Positions 22,193 through 31,552 of a DNA stretch of 64,000 nucleotides are shown piece by piece. The DNA is from Arthrobacter cheniae (GTDB lineage: Bacteria > Actinomycetota > Actinomycetes > Actinomycetales > Micrococcaceae). The translations under genes were made by a program, and so were the position numbers. Numbering within the stretch: position 1 is the stretch's first letter; every line of letters starts with the position of its first letter. The DNA lies in assembly GCF_003602275.1 (NCBI RefSeq), contig NZ_QZVT01000006.1, positions 1-64,000 of the forward strand. The letters run 5' to 3'. The notes under the pieces are model-generated. The model ran no database searches and was not told the DNA's origin. It saw only the letters and a program-made list of their open reading frames with translations.

Positions 22193-22441
22193 ATGGATTG
22201 GCGTAGTCGTGCGGCCTGTCTGGATAAGGACCCGGAGCTGTTCTTCCCGGTCGGCAACACCGGACCGGCACTTCTTCAGATCGAAGAGGCCAAGAGCGTC
22301 TGCCGCCGCTGTCAGGTGCAGGACACCTGCCTGCAGTGGGCGATCGAATCCGGACAGGATGCCGGGGTATGGGGCGGATTGAGTGAGGACGAGCGTCGGG
22401 CGCTCAAGCGTCGGGCCGCAAGGGCACGACGCGCATCCTGA
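22193..22441 (+). CDS. whiB1: WhiB family transcriptional regulator (WhiB1 type)
   Basis: An 82-residue iron-sulfur protein starting MDWRSRAACLDKDPELFFPVG, the canonical WhiB1 beginning. Cys9, Cys37, Cys40 and Cys46 are the four cluster ligands; GVWGG follows at about 58-62, and a basic KRRAARARR tail fits DNA binding. In M. tuberculosis WhiB1 is essential, carries a nitric-oxide-sensitive [4Fe-4S] cluster and binds the principal sigma factor. The ATG at 22193 is favoured over a GTG at 22184 by similarity, although GAAGGAG sits 12 bases away from it. The neighbouring pdtaS gene is convergent, as in mycobacteria. Confidence 0.95.
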   Translation: MDWRSRAACLDKDPELFFPVGNTGPALLQIEEAKSVCRRCQVQDTCLQWAIESGQDAGVWGGLSEDERRALKRRAARARRAS

Positions 22442-22506
22442 CGAATGCCGAGCCGGGCTGAGAGCGCTGCCCGGCCGGACCCGCAGGATCGAGGAGCCGG
22501 AACAGA

Positions 22507-22539
22507 GACGAAGGGCCGCCCACCGGGCGGCCCTTCGTC
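22507..22539. terminator. Bidirectional terminator-like hairpin
   Basis: A perfect 15-bp stem (22507-22521 with 22525-22539) around a 3-base loop, located between the convergent whiB1 and pdtaS genes. The outer GACGAAGG/CCTTCGTC pairing makes it symmetric, so it can act on both transcripts. There is no long T run, as is common in high-GC Actinobacteria. Confidence 0.8.
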
Positions 22540-22561
22540 GTTGAAGCGCTCAACCAGCGGC

Positions 22562-24040
22562 TCAGCTCCCCTGGTTGAGGCGCAATCCCAATTCGAGCGT
22601 GACCGATGTACCGCCTCCGGGGCGCGTGCTCCATTCGATCGTTCCGCCGAGCTCGCTCGTGACGAGCGTCCTCACGATCTGGAGACCTAATCCTTCAGCG
22701 TGTCCTCCGGCAGGCAGCCCCACTCCATCGTCTGCGATCGTCACGCGCAAAGTATCTTCGCCATCGGCCTCGGTGCGCCTGTTCGCCATCAGCCAGACAG
22801 TTCCCGTCCGCCCGGAGAGCCCGTGCTCAACGGCGTTGGTGACGAGTTCGTTGATCACAAGGGCCAGCGGAGTGGCGAGATCACTCGGCAGCTCCCCGAA
22901 GTCGCCGCTCCTTTCTGTGCGCACAGCCTGCGAAGGCGAGGCGACCTCCGCGGACAACCGGAACTGGCGGGAGATGAGCTCATCGAAATCGACGCTCTGG
23001 GCGAGGCCCTGGGAGAGGGTCTCGTGCACGAGTGCAATGGTCGACACCCGGCGCATCGCCTGCTCGAGACCGAGCTTCCCCTCCTCGCTGACCATCCTGC
23101 GGGACTGCATGCGAAGAAGTGCCGCGACGGTCTGCAGGTTGTTCTTCACTCGGTGGTGGATCTCGCGGATGGTCGCGTCCTTCGACACGAGCTCCATCTC
23201 CCGGCGCCGGAGCTCGGATACGTCCCGGCACAGGACAAGGGCGCCGAACCGCTCCCTCTCGTCCCGCAGCGGGATGGCGCGGAGCGACAGGCTGACGCCG
23301 CGCGACCCTATTTCGGTACGCCACGGCATTCGGCCGGTGACGACCAGCGGAAGGGTCTCATCGACCATCCTGCGGTCCTTGAGGAGAGCTGTCGTGATCT
23401 CCGCGAGCGGGCGGCCCTCCAGGGTTTCCACATCGCCGAGGCGTCGGAAGGCAGACACTCCGTTAGGGCTGGCATACTGCACGATTCCGTCGACATCGAG
23501 CCTGATCAGCCCATCACCGACACGGGGAGCCCCGCGCCGCGAGCCCGTAGGAGTCGCGAAGTCCGGCCACAGCCCGAGGGTCCCCATGCGGAGGAGATCG
23601 TAGGCGCACTGCCGGTAGGTCAGCTCGAGCCGTGAAGGCATGCGGGAGCTGGACAGATCCATATGTGTCGTTACGACGGCGAGTGTCCGGCCGTTCCGCA
23701 CCATGGGTACGGCTTCGACCCGCATCGCCATCTCGGTGGTCCAGTTCGTCTCGCCCGAGCGCTCGATCTTCTGCGACTCCCACGCCACGTCGACCAGTGG
23801 CTGCAGGTCCGCCCGGATACGCTCACCGACGAAGTCGCTGTGGAAGACGGTGTGCGACGTGGACGGCCGAGCATGCGCCAGAGCCACGTATCCCCCGCCG
23901 TCGAGTGGGAACCACAGAGCGAGGTCGGCAAATGCGAGATCGGCGACCATTTGCCAGTCCCCCACCAGAAGATGCAGCCACTCTGCATCACCGGGTTCGA
24001 AACCCGCGTATTCGCGAATCGGATCAGTGAAGATTGCCAT
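22562..24040 (-). CDS. pdtaS: Sensor histidine kinase (PdtaS-like)
   Basis: A 492-residue soluble kinase with no membrane segment. The N-terminal GAF-like part (about 1-150: GDWQMVADLAFADLALWF) and a PAS region (about 175-285) precede a HisKA_2 domain with the phosphoacceptor in IREIHHRVKNNLQTVAALL (about residue 292), and an ATPase domain (NELVTNAVEHGL about 395, then GDGxG-like DDGVGLP). In mycobacteria PdtaS phosphorylates the RNA-binding antiterminator PdtaR. I start at 24040 because the family begins there; the in-frame extension to 24172 is low in similarity. PdtaR is not in the window. Confidence 0.9.
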   Translation of the reverse strand: MAIFTDPIREYAGFEPGDAEWLHLLVGDWQMVADLAFADLALWFPLDGGGYVALAHARPSTSHTVFHSDFVGERIRADLQPLVDVAWESQKIERSGETNWTTEMAMRVEAVPMVRNGRTLAVVTTHMDLSSSRMPSRLELTYRQCAYDLLRMGTLGLWPDFATPTGSRRGAPRVGDGLIRLDVDGIVQYASPNGVSAFRRLGDVETLEGRPLAEITTALLKDRRMVDETLPLVVTGRMPWRTEIGSRGVSLSLRAIPLRDERERFGALVLCRDVSELRRREMELVSKDATIREIHHRVKNNLQTVAALLRMQSRRMVSEEGKLGLEQAMRRVSTIALVHETLSQGLAQSVDFDELISRQFRLSAEVASPSQAVRTERSGDFGELPSDLATPLALVINELVTNAVEHGLSGRTGTVWLMANRRTEADGEDTLRVTIADDGVGLPAGGHAEGLGLQIVRTLVTSELGGTIEWSTRPGGGTSVTLELGLRLNQGS

Positions 24041-24134
24041 CAGAACTTTCTGTTGTTCGGGAGCCGCGCAGAGTGCGGTCGACGCCGCCCCTGGTCGGTC
24101 CGGCGCTGCGGCGGCGATACCGGATGTCGAGTCT

Positions 24135-24170
24135 GTCACTCCCGGCCGGCTCACGCCGACCGGGAGTGAC
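24135..24170 (-). terminator. Terminator-like hairpin after the glutamate dehydrogenase gene
   Basis: A 16-bp inverted repeat with one mismatch (24135-24150 with 24155-24170) and a TCAC loop. It starts 16 bases past the stop of the glutamate dehydrogenase gene and lies upstream of pdtaS on the same strand. No T run follows, but the stem is very stable and probably ends or trims the long upstream transcript. Confidence 0.7.
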
Positions 24171-24185
24171 ACCGGGAGCGAGGGA

Positions 24186-27100
24186 CTACCGGACGATGGA
24201 ACGCAGCAGGCGTAGCGCCACGGACAGCGACGAGATGTCGTCCTGCTCGAGCAGATTCACCTCGGCGAACATATTGCTCGCCCGCTGGAGCTGGTCCGCG
24301 TTCTGTTCCTGCCATGCCTGCAGGCGCTCCCCCGCATCGTGGTCCTGCATGTCCTGCGACGCTCGCATGACAGCGACCGTGATATCTGCGACGGTCGAAT
24401 ACAGGTCGTCGCGCAGCGCTGCTCGGGCCAGGGCCTGCCACCGGTCCGTTCGCGGCAGCTTGGTGATCCGCTCCAGCAGGTTGTCGACCTCGAACCTGTC
24501 GTAGACCGCGTAGTACACCTTGGCGATATTCTCGACCGGCTCCTGCACCCGCCGGGTGCTGTAGGCGATGTCCAGCAACGCGAAGGACTCGAACTGCTCG
24601 GCCCAGTGACGGCCGAGTTCCTTCGGCAGGTGCCACGTCGTCGCGGTTGCTACGCCGACGCGTGCCCTCTCGAGGTCACAGCCCCGCAGGAATTCCGAGA
24701 GGCGGGACCGGAACGGGGTGACCAGCGGTTTGAAGGCGTCGATATCCTCCTTCACCGGCGTCCCCTGCTCCACATGGTTGACGAACCAGCGCACGGCACG
24801 ATCCAGGAGCCGGCGCAGGTCGAGGTGCACGGTGGTCCAGTGATCCGTCGGGAAATCTGCCGGCAGCGCCGCGAGCGCATCGACGGTCTCATCGAAGGAA
24901 TAGATCTCCCTCAGCGCAACGAAGGCACGAGCGATCACCGGCTCCGGCACCGATGTCTCCTCCATGACGCGGAAGACGAACGTGATGCCACCGAGGTTGA
25001 TGATGTCGTTGGCAATGACTGTAGAAATGATCTCCCGCCGGAGCGGATGGGTGTCGAGCAGGTCATCAAACCGCTCCACCAGCTGGCGCGGGAAGTACCG
25101 CCGCAACGTCCCACTGAAATAAGGGTCATCAGCGAGGTTGCTCGCGGACAGCACCCTGGTCAGTTCGATCTTCGCGTAGGCGGCCAACACCGACAGCTCG
25201 GGAGAGGTGAGGCCCTGGCCGGCCTCGATCCGCTTGTGGAGTACGGCCGTCGTCGGCAGGGCTTCCAGGTCCCGGTCCAGGTCGACCTTCTTCTCGAGCC
25301 AGTCCATCATGCGCTCGTAGCTCGGGCTCCACTCGATGACTCGCTGACGGTCGTTGAGGAGAAGGACGTTCTGGTCGATGTTGTCCTGCAGTACGAGGCG
25401 CGCGACCTCGTCCGTCATCGAGTGCAGGAATGCGGCTCGTTCCTCGGGCTGCAGGCGACCGGCGCGCACCATCCGGTCGACGAAGATCTTGATGTTCACT
25501 TCGTGGTCGGAGCAGTCGACGCCTGCACTGTTGTCGATCGCGTCGGTATTCAGGATGACACCGGACAGGGCGGCCTCGATACGACCGCGCTGCGTCATCC
25601 CCAGGTTGCCGCCCTCACCGACGACACGCGCTCGCAGTTCGCTGCCGTTCACGCGGATCGCATCATTCGCCCGATCACCGACATCGGCATTCGTCTCGTC
25701 GGTGGCCTTGACGTAGGTTCCGATGCCACCGTTGTACAGGAGGTCTGCGGGCGCCCGCAGGATGGCCCGCAGTAGTTCGGGAGGGCTCAATCTGGTGATG
25801 CCATCATCGAGGCCCAGCGACCGACGCACTTCCGGCGAGAGGGGAATGGACTTGGCCTGCCGCGGGTACACACCGCCACCCTGGCTGATGAGTGTGCTGT
25901 CGTAGTCCTCCCAGCTCGAACGAGGGAGGTCGAAGAGCCTCCGCCGCTCGACGAAGGATCGTGCCGCGTCGGGATTCGGGTCGAGGAAGATATGGCGGTG
26001 GTCGAAGGCGGCGAGCAGGCGGATGTGCTCGGAGAGGAGCATGCCGTTGCCGAAGACATCGCCGCTCATGTCACCGACACCGACAACGGTGAAGTCCGTG
26101 GTCTGCGTATCGACGTCGAGTTCACTGAAGTGCCGCTTCACCGACTCCCAGGCACCGCGGGCCGTGATGCCCATGGCCTTGTGGTCATAGCCGACGGAAC
26201 CTCCTGAAGCGAAGGCGTCACCGAGCCAGAAGTTGTATTCCGCCGACAGTTCGTTGGCGATGTCGGAGAACGACGCCGTTCCCTTGTCCGCGGCGACCAC
26301 GAGATACGTGTCGTCGTCGTCGTGCCGCACCACCCGGGCGGGTGCCAGCACTGTCTCGGTGACACCGTTCGTGATCACGTTGTCCGTGATGTCGAGTAGT
26401 CCACGGATGAAGGTCCGGTAGCTGGCCTGGCCCTCCGCCAGCCACGCCTGCCGGTTGACGGAGGGATCCGGAAGCTGCTTCGCAAAGAACCCGCCCTTGG
26501 CGCCGGTCGGCACGATGACCGCGTTCTTCACGGTCTGCGCCTTGACGAGCCCGAGCACCTCGGTGCGGAAATCCTCTCGTCGGTCGGACCAGCGGAGTCC
26601 ACCACGGGCCACCTTGCCGAAGCGGAGGTGGACACCTTCGACCTGCGGCGAGTACACCCAGATCTCGAACTTCGGCCTCGGGTAGGGCGCGCCGTCGATC
26701 CTGGCGGTGTCGAACTTGAAGCTGACGTGGCGCTTGTCCTGGAAGTAGTTCGTCCGGAGCGTCGCCTCTATGAGGTTGGCGAAGGTGCGCAGGACACGAT
26801 CGGCGTCGAGCGTCGGAACCCCCTCGAGTCCTTCATCCAGTGCTGTACGCGCGGCACCCGAGGCGACGTCCCGGTCACCCTCGAGGTCAGGATCGAAGCG
26901 AGCAGTGAAGAGGGCCACGAGGGCGCGCGTCACCCCGGCGTTGCGCAGCAGGGTGTCGGCCACGAATCCGTAGGAGTTCGTGTTGCCCATCTGCCTCATG
27001 TACTTGGCGTAGGCCCTCAGGATCACCACCTGGCGCCAACCCAGCTCCTCACTCAGCACGAGGCGATCGAAGGCGTCCGATTCGCTGTTCCCCGAGACTG

Positions 27101-29015
27101 CCGCTTGGAAGGCATCCTGCAGCAAGGCGGCCGTGCCGAGCGCCGAGATGCTGCTGGGGTACTTCAGTCCCAGGTCGTAGAGGAAGAACGATCGACCGTC
27201 CGAACGGGTGATCTCGAACGGGCGTTCGTCCAGCACTTCAAGCCCGAGGTTGTGGAAGTACGGAAGGATCTGCGTGAGGCTCTTCGCCTCCATGAGGTAC
27301 AGCTTGAGGCGCGCGTCCTCGGCGTCCTGCCTCCTCGAAACGTAGACGTGCAGCTGAGGGACCCCGCCACCTGATGCGGCGAGTTCCTCGAACCGTGAGA
27401 TGTCCTCGAGAGCATCCTCCACCTCATAATCCACCCGGTAGCCGGGAGGGAAGGACTCCGCCCACGACGTCGCGAGGCGCTGCGCCGAGTCCTGGTCGAA
27501 CCGCTCCTGGGCGACCTCGACGATCCCCTCCGACCACGAGCGGGCAGCACGGACGAGCCGCTCCTCCAACTGGCCGGCGTCGATCTCGGGAATTTCAGCC
27601 CCGCGCTGCAGCCGGATGCGGAAGAACAGGCGCGCCAGGGCGGACTCGCTCATTCGGGCCTCGAAGTCGATGGAGTCGGCGTCGAGCGTGGTCCGCAACT
27701 CGTCTTCGATGCGCAATCGCACACTGGTGGTGTAGCGGTCGCGTGGAAGGTAGACGAGGGCCGACATGAAGCGCCCGTACACGTCGGGGCGCAGGAACAG
27801 CCGGGTGCGGCGTCGTTCCTGCAGGCGCAGGATTCCGAGCGCGGTGGTGACCAGACCGGCGACGTCGATCTGGAACAACTCGTCGCGCGGGTACGTCTCG
27901 AGGATGGACAGCAGGTCCTTGCCGGAGTGGGAATCGGACGGGAAGCCACAGCGGCGGAGCACCTCTGCCACCTTGTCCCGCACCAGCGGCACGTTGCGCA
28001 CCGAGCCCGTGTAGGCGCTGGTCGCGAACAGGCCGATGAAGCGTCGCTCACCGCTGACGTTCCCTTGGGCGTCGAAGCTCTTGATGCCGATGTAGTCGAG
28101 GTACGCAGCGCGGTGCACCGTCGACCGCGAGTTCGCTTTGGTGATCACGAGGGCGCGACGCTCCCGCGCTTTCGCGCGCCCGGCCGCCGTGAGCTGCTGC
28201 AGGTGACCCCCTGCACTCCCGTGGCGGAGCAGTCCCAAGCCGCTTCCCTCGCGCACACGAAGTGCATCGGCGCCCTCCTCGTCCGTTACGAGGTCGTATT
28301 CCTTGTAGCCGAGGAAGGTGAAGTTGCCGTTCTCGAGCCATTGGAGCAGTTCCTGTGCCTGTCGCACGTCCGGTATCTCGGCGGCATCGGCGATGGCATC
28401 GAGGGATGCTGCGATGGAGCGGACGGTGTTCCGCATCGCGGGCCAGTCCTCGACGGCCGCCCGGACGTCTCCCAGGACGCGGTGAAGGCCGTCGATGATC
28501 GATTCCTTGGCCGCGACGTCCGGGAGCCGCGTGACCTCGACCGACATCCAGGACTCGATGTGAGCGGTTCTTCCCGCGAGGCCTACCAGCTCGCCGACGT
28601 TCGGTAGCGCAGCGGTGTCTCCGCTGGACGCGCCCGCCGTCGACGGAACACGCGTGAGCGTGGCCAGAGCATGCGACTCGTCCTCGCGCACCGCAAGGAA
28701 GGTCGGATGGACGACGAGATGGATCGCGGCGTTCTGCCGGACGAGCTCCGCGGTGACCGAGTCCACCAGGAAGGGCATGTCGTCGGTGACGATCATCACG
28801 ATGCTCGACATCCCCTGATCCATCACGCCGATAGCAGCGGTACCGGGTTCGCGGGCCTGGGCGAGGTCACGATGGGCGAGAGCCCGCTGGCGAAGGTCGC
28901 TCGCGGAATATCCGACGGCATCCTCGCGTGCGAGGTGCTCGAAGTAGTGCCCTACGAAATCCTCCCCTGACGTGTCCGAGCTTGACTGATCCGTTGTCCT
29001 GGATCCAGACGACAT
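24186..29015 (-). CDS. gdh: NAD-specific glutamate dehydrogenase, large (L-180) class
   Basis: A 1609-residue enzyme, the length expected of the about 180-kDa bacterial NAD-glutamate dehydrogenases that deaminate glutamate to 2-oxoglutarate and ammonium. The catalytic domain shows KVARGGLRWSDRREDFRTEV (about 775), VPTGAKGGFFAKQLPDP (about 820) and the dinucleotide-binding VVGVGDMSGDVFGNGMLLS (about 980). The long N-terminal region carries the ACT-like regulatory segments usual for this class. The start has GGAGG eight bases upstream. In mycobacteria the homologue is controlled by the FHA protein GarA; whether the FHA gene in this window matters is unknown. Confidence 0.95.
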   Translation of the reverse strand: MSSGSRTTDQSSSDTSGEDFVGHYFEHLAREDAVGYSASDLRQRALAHRDLAQAREPGTAAIGVMDQGMSSIVMIVTDDMPFLVDSVTAELVRQNAAIHLVVHPTFLAVREDESHALATLTRVPSTAGASSGDTAALPNVGELVGLAGRTAHIESWMSVEVTRLPDVAAKESIIDGLHRVLGDVRAAVEDWPAMRNTVRSIAASLDAIADAAEIPDVRQAQELLQWLENGNFTFLGYKEYDLVTDEEGADALRVREGSGLGLLRHGSAGGHLQQLTAAGRAKARERRALVITKANSRSTVHRAAYLDYIGIKSFDAQGNVSGERRFIGLFATSAYTGSVRNVPLVRDKVAEVLRRCGFPSDSHSGKDLLSILETYPRDELFQIDVAGLVTTALGILRLQERRRTRLFLRPDVYGRFMSALVYLPRDRYTTSVRLRIEDELRTTLDADSIDFEARMSESALARLFFRIRLQRGAEIPEIDAGQLEERLVRAARSWSEGIVEVAQERFDQDSAQRLATSWAESFPPGYRVDYEVEDALEDISRFEELAASGGGVPQLHVYVSRRQDAEDARLKLYLMEAKSLTQILPYFHNLGLEVLDERPFEITRSDGRSFFLYDLGLKYPSSISALGTAALLQDAFQAAVSGNSESDAFDRLVLSEELGWRQVVILRAYAKYMRQMGNTNSYGFVADTLLRNAGVTRALVALFTARFDPDLEGDRDVASGAARTALDEGLEGVPTLDADRVLRTFANLIEATLRTNYFQDKRHVSFKFDTARIDGAPYPRPKFEIWVYSPQVEGVHLRFGKVARGGLRWSDRREDFRTEVLGLVKAQTVKNAVIVPTGAKGGFFAKQLPDPSVNRQAWLAEGQASYRTFIRGLLDITDNVITNGVTETVLAPARVVRHDDDDTYLVVAADKGTASFSDIANELSAEYNFWLGDAFASGGSVGYDHKAMGITARGAWESVKRHFSELDVDTQTTDFTVVGVGDMSGDVFGNGMLLSEHIRLLAAFDHRHIFLDPNPDAARSFVERRRLFDLPRSSWEDYDSTLISQGGGVYPRQAKSIPLSPEVRRSLGLDDGITRLSPPELLRAILRAPADLLYNGGIGTYVKATDETNADVGDRANDAIRVNGSELRARVVGEGGNLGMTQRGRIEAALSGVILNTDAIDNSAGVDCSDHEVNIKIFVDRMVRAGRLQPEERAAFLHSMTDEVARLVLQDNIDQNVLLLNDRQRVIEWSPSYERMMDWLEKKVDLDRDLEALPTTAVLHKRIEAGQGLTSPELSVLAAYAKIELTRVLSASNLADDPYFSGTLRRYFPRQLVERFDDLLDTHPLRREIISTVIANDIINLGGITFVFRVMEETSVPEPVIARAFVALREIYSFDETVDALAALPADFPTDHWTTVHLDLRRLLDRAVRWFVNHVEQGTPVKEDIDAFKPLVTPFRSRLSEFLRGCDLERARVGVATATTWHLPKELGRHWAEQFESFALLDIAYSTRRVQEPVENIAKVYYAVYDRFEVDNLLERITKLPRTDRWQALARAALRDDLYSTVADITVAVMRASQDMQDHDAGERLQAWQEQNADQLQRASNMFAEVNLLEQDDISSLSVALRLLRSIVR

Positions 29016-29112
29016 GGGAAGGGCCTCCGTAACGAAATGAAAGGCCGCTCCATTGCGACCTCTTACCGAGGAAGCCTATCGGTGTTGCCCGGAAAGTTCA
29101 TGTCGCACGGCG

Positions 29113-30390
29113 TTATCGAGCTCCGCGGCGCCTGCCGACGACGACCGGAACATCGGCGAGCTGCGCGATGGCGATCCGCAGTGGAGACTCCGGCGAGGTC
29201 TCGAGCAGGGCGGTCCCGGCAAGCAGGGCCTGATCCACCGCAGAAGGGTCTGCGGGAAGGAAGGCGGAAATGCGGGCGGGCGGTCCGAAGCGCTCCCAGG
29301 CCTCCCTTAACTGGGTCTCGGGAGCTCGCCCGACCGCCGCCGACCGCACCTTGTTGAACACGACGCGAGGTGCCGCCGTCGGGACGGCCTCGGCGAGCTC
29401 CGCGAGCGCCTTCACCAGGCGCGGAACGCCGATCGCATCCGCCGCGCCGACGGCTACCACCGCGTCGGCAGCTTCGAGGCAGCGCAGTGTTGCGCCGTTC
29501 CGCCGAGGAGCCAGGGTGTCGAAGCTCAATTCCTCATCCGCCTCGAGGCAGAAGCCGCAGTCGACGATGGTCACGTCGGCGAGCGACCGGCCCGCCTCGA
29601 GGACGTGACCCAGGGCGGGAGGACGTAGCTCGGGCCAGCGGTCCGGCCTGGTGATACCCGTCAATACTCGGAGCCGGCCCCCCTTGATGGCCACTTCCAC
29701 CGCAATCCGGCCGAGGGCCGCGCCGCTGAAACCACCCTGGTCGGCGATCCGGCAGGCCTGGGCCACGCCTGCCGATTCATCAAGAAGCCCGAGCGACGCC
29801 CCGATGCTCGCACCGTAGGTGTCAGCGTCGACGAGAAGGGCGGACACACCGTGCGCAGCAAGCTCCGCCGCCATGTTGATGGCCACGGTGGTGCGGCCCG
29901 GCGCACCGGTCGGGCCCCAGACCGTGATGACGCGCCCGTGCCCGGGAGCATCGACGGACTCAGCGGGCGGTGGTGCAACATTGGACGGCACGTCGAGGGG
30001 ATCGGCGTAGGCGAGCGAGGTCCGCAGGCCGGAGGACGCGGTCTCGAACCGCTCGACGGCCCGGGTCACCGCGTCGGCGAGCGCGGCAGGCTCGATCGAC
30101 GCTTCCACGTAGTCGACGCCGTCGACTTCGGCTGTCCGCGAGTCCGGCAACCCGTCGAAGAGGGCGACGACCACCACGCCGGCGAAGCGAAGCCGGTCGA
30201 CGAGGGACGCCGTCAGCTCCGCCGCGCCGGGGGCGATGATGGCAGCCCTCGCAAGCCCCGTCTGGCACGCAGCGATGAGTTCGGAAAGCTCCTCGCAGCG
30301 GCGCACCACCGTGACCGGCCCGCGCAACTGCTCGAGGCCCGGGACGTAGGCGCTTGCCATCGCTCCCAACGTGATGACGGGAATACTCAC
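29113..30390 (-). CDS. CpaE/MinD-like P-loop ATPase
   Basis: A 425-residue protein: a receiver-like N-terminal half (about 1-130) and a MinD/ParA-type ATPase half starting at RVITVWGPTGAPGRTTVAIN (about 157). The deviant Walker A has no signature lysine at the start, and the usual GKT lysine is replaced by Arg (GRTT). ALLVDADTYGAS and VTIVDCGF follow as switch and Walker B-like strands. CpaE/TadZ proteins position type IV (Tad) pili assembly machines. It overlaps the SAF-domain gene by four bases, which fits CpaB-CpaE pairing, but no CpaF, TadB or TadC gene is next to it. Confidence 0.8.
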   Translation of the reverse strand: MSIPVITLGAMASAYVPGLEQLRGPVTVVRRCEELSELIAACQTGLARAAIIAPGAAELTASLVDRLRFAGVVVVALFDGLPDSRTAEVDGVDYVEASIEPAALADAVTRAVERFETASSGLRTSLAYADPLDVPSNVAPPPAESVDAPGHGRVITVWGPTGAPGRTTVAINMAAELAAHGVSALLVDADTYGASIGASLGLLDESAGVAQACRIADQGGFSGAALGRIAVEVAIKGGRLRVLTGITRPDRWPELRPPALGHVLEAGRSLADVTIVDCGFCLEADEELSFDTLAPRRNGATLRCLEAADAVVAVGAADAIGVPRLVKALAELAEAVPTAAPRVVFNKVRSAAVGRAPETQLREAWERFGPPARISAFLPADPSAVDQALLAGTALLETSPESPLRIAIAQLADVPVVVGRRRGAR

Positions 30391-31043
30391 GAACCGGCGC
30401 CAGGATTCAGGACCACGGCGATCCGGGCGTCATTGGAGAGGGCGTTGAGAAGTTCGGGCATCGCGGCGTCGTCGACGAGCACCTGGACAAGGGTGGATGA
30501 GTTCGCGCCGAGGGCGGACTCCCCCAGCGTCAGTTCGGCCACCTCGGCTGCCTCCAGAAGCAACTGCGGCTCCTCGTAGGTGTTCGTGTCGGTGCGCAGC
30601 GAGACCCAGACATCCACGCGGTCCCCTGCTGCCGTACCAGTGGGCAGGCGGTCCTCGACCGTCAGCCCGACAGGCTTCCGGTCCAGCTCATCGGCAGCAC
30701 CGACGGCCGCAGCGGGCACCAGTTCACTGCGGGTGACGAGTCTGGTCGCGACAGCACCCTCGGGTATTCCGTCGGCGACCAGCAGGTATGAATCCGCAGC
30801 ATCGCCGAGCCTCACGGATATGGCGACGAGGTCTTCGGCCGTCAATGTGGATCCGACGGCGAGGTTCTCCCGGGCCGAATATACCGGTGTAGTCGTGTTC
30901 TGGCTCTGCAGGAGCGCGATGACACCGGCCGTCGATGCGAGGACCAGCAACAAGCCGGTGAGAAGGCGCGGGTCCTTCCATGAGGGCTTCTTCAGCCGCA
31001 GTGCCTCGGTCGGCGATTGCGCCGCGCGCGTGTCGATGCTCAC
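30387..31043 (-). CDS. SAF-domain membrane protein (CpaB-like)
   Basis: A 218-residue protein with one N-terminal membrane helix (about 26-46) followed by a SAF domain (about 55-125: YSARENLAVGSTLTAEDLVA, then GAVATRLVTRSELVP). SAF domains occur in CpaB and FlgA proteins that act in the periplasm during pilus or flagellar assembly. The GTG at 31043 is chosen because GGGGGA lies five to six bases upstream; the longer open frame to 31109 lacks a ribosome site. It is translationally coupled to the CpaE-like ATPase. Confidence 0.8.
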   Translation of the reverse strand: MSIDTRAAQSPTEALRLKKPSWKDPRLLTGLLLVLASTAGVIALLQSQNTTTPVYSARENLAVGSTLTAEDLVAISVRLGDAADSYLLVADGIPEGAVATRLVTRSELVPAAAVGAADELDRKPVGLTVEDRLPTGTAAGDRVDVWVSLRTDTNTYEEPQLLLEAAEVAELTLGESALGANSSTLVQVLVDDAAMPELLNALSNDARIAVVLNPGAGS

Positions 31044-31227
31044 TGTCGTCCCCCATGCACACGGCGCGGTCCGGATCGGATCGCACGTCCGACAGCCAGT
31101 CTCGTGCAAGGGGAGCGCGAAGGGAACCGAAGAGCCACAAATTGCCTCAAACTGTGGATACCTCCATCAAGGAGCACTTACGGTGACAGAATGGATTCGT
31201 ACCGGACATGACAGGAAAGGCGCACCC

Positions 31228-31455
31228 ATGGCCGAACGGCGTTTCCTCACCCTCGCGGATGTCGGCGAGGTGCTCAACATCAGCTCGTCGCAGACATATG
31301 CGCTCGTCCGGTCCGGCGAGCTCCCAGCCATCCAGGTAGGAGGCCGGGGCCAGTGGCGGGTAGAGACGCGAGTGCTCGAGGAGTACATCGCCAAGGCATA
31401 CGAGAAGACTGCGTCGGCGCTCAAGGCAGAAACCGGGAGCTCGAGTCTTACCTGA
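31228..31455 (+). CDS. Excisionase-type helix-turn-helix protein
   Basis: A 75-residue DNA-binding protein whose body is a winged helix-turn-helix of the MerR/excisionase group (FLTLADVGEVLNISSSQTYALVRSGELPAIQVGGRGQWRV spans about residues 6-45, only partly quoted in families). AGGAAAGG seven bases upstream fixes the ATG at 31228. Although such proteins are often phage excisionases, this one is outside the integrated element and its type is widespread in Actinobacteria as a chromosomal regulator. It is divergent from the SAF/CpaE pair and may control it. Confidence 0.8.
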   Translation: MAERRFLTLADVGEVLNISSSQTYALVRSGELPAIQVGGRGQWRVETRVLEEYIAKAYEKTASALKAETGSSSLT

Positions 31456-31552
31456 CCAGCACCTGACTCCTAGCCCTCGGGCGTCAGCCGACTCCGCGGA
31501 CGCTTGTCCCGCGAGCGCCCATTCGTGATGGGCCCGTGAACACGTACTCCTT

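Noticed and set aside
24339..25775. A 478-codon plus-strand open frame.
   Set aside because: Antisense shadow of the glutamate dehydrogenase gene.
31228..31455. The excisionase-like HTH gene as part of the integrated element.
   Set aside because: It lies about 640 bases outside the mapped left junction, beyond host coding sequence, and has host-like composition.
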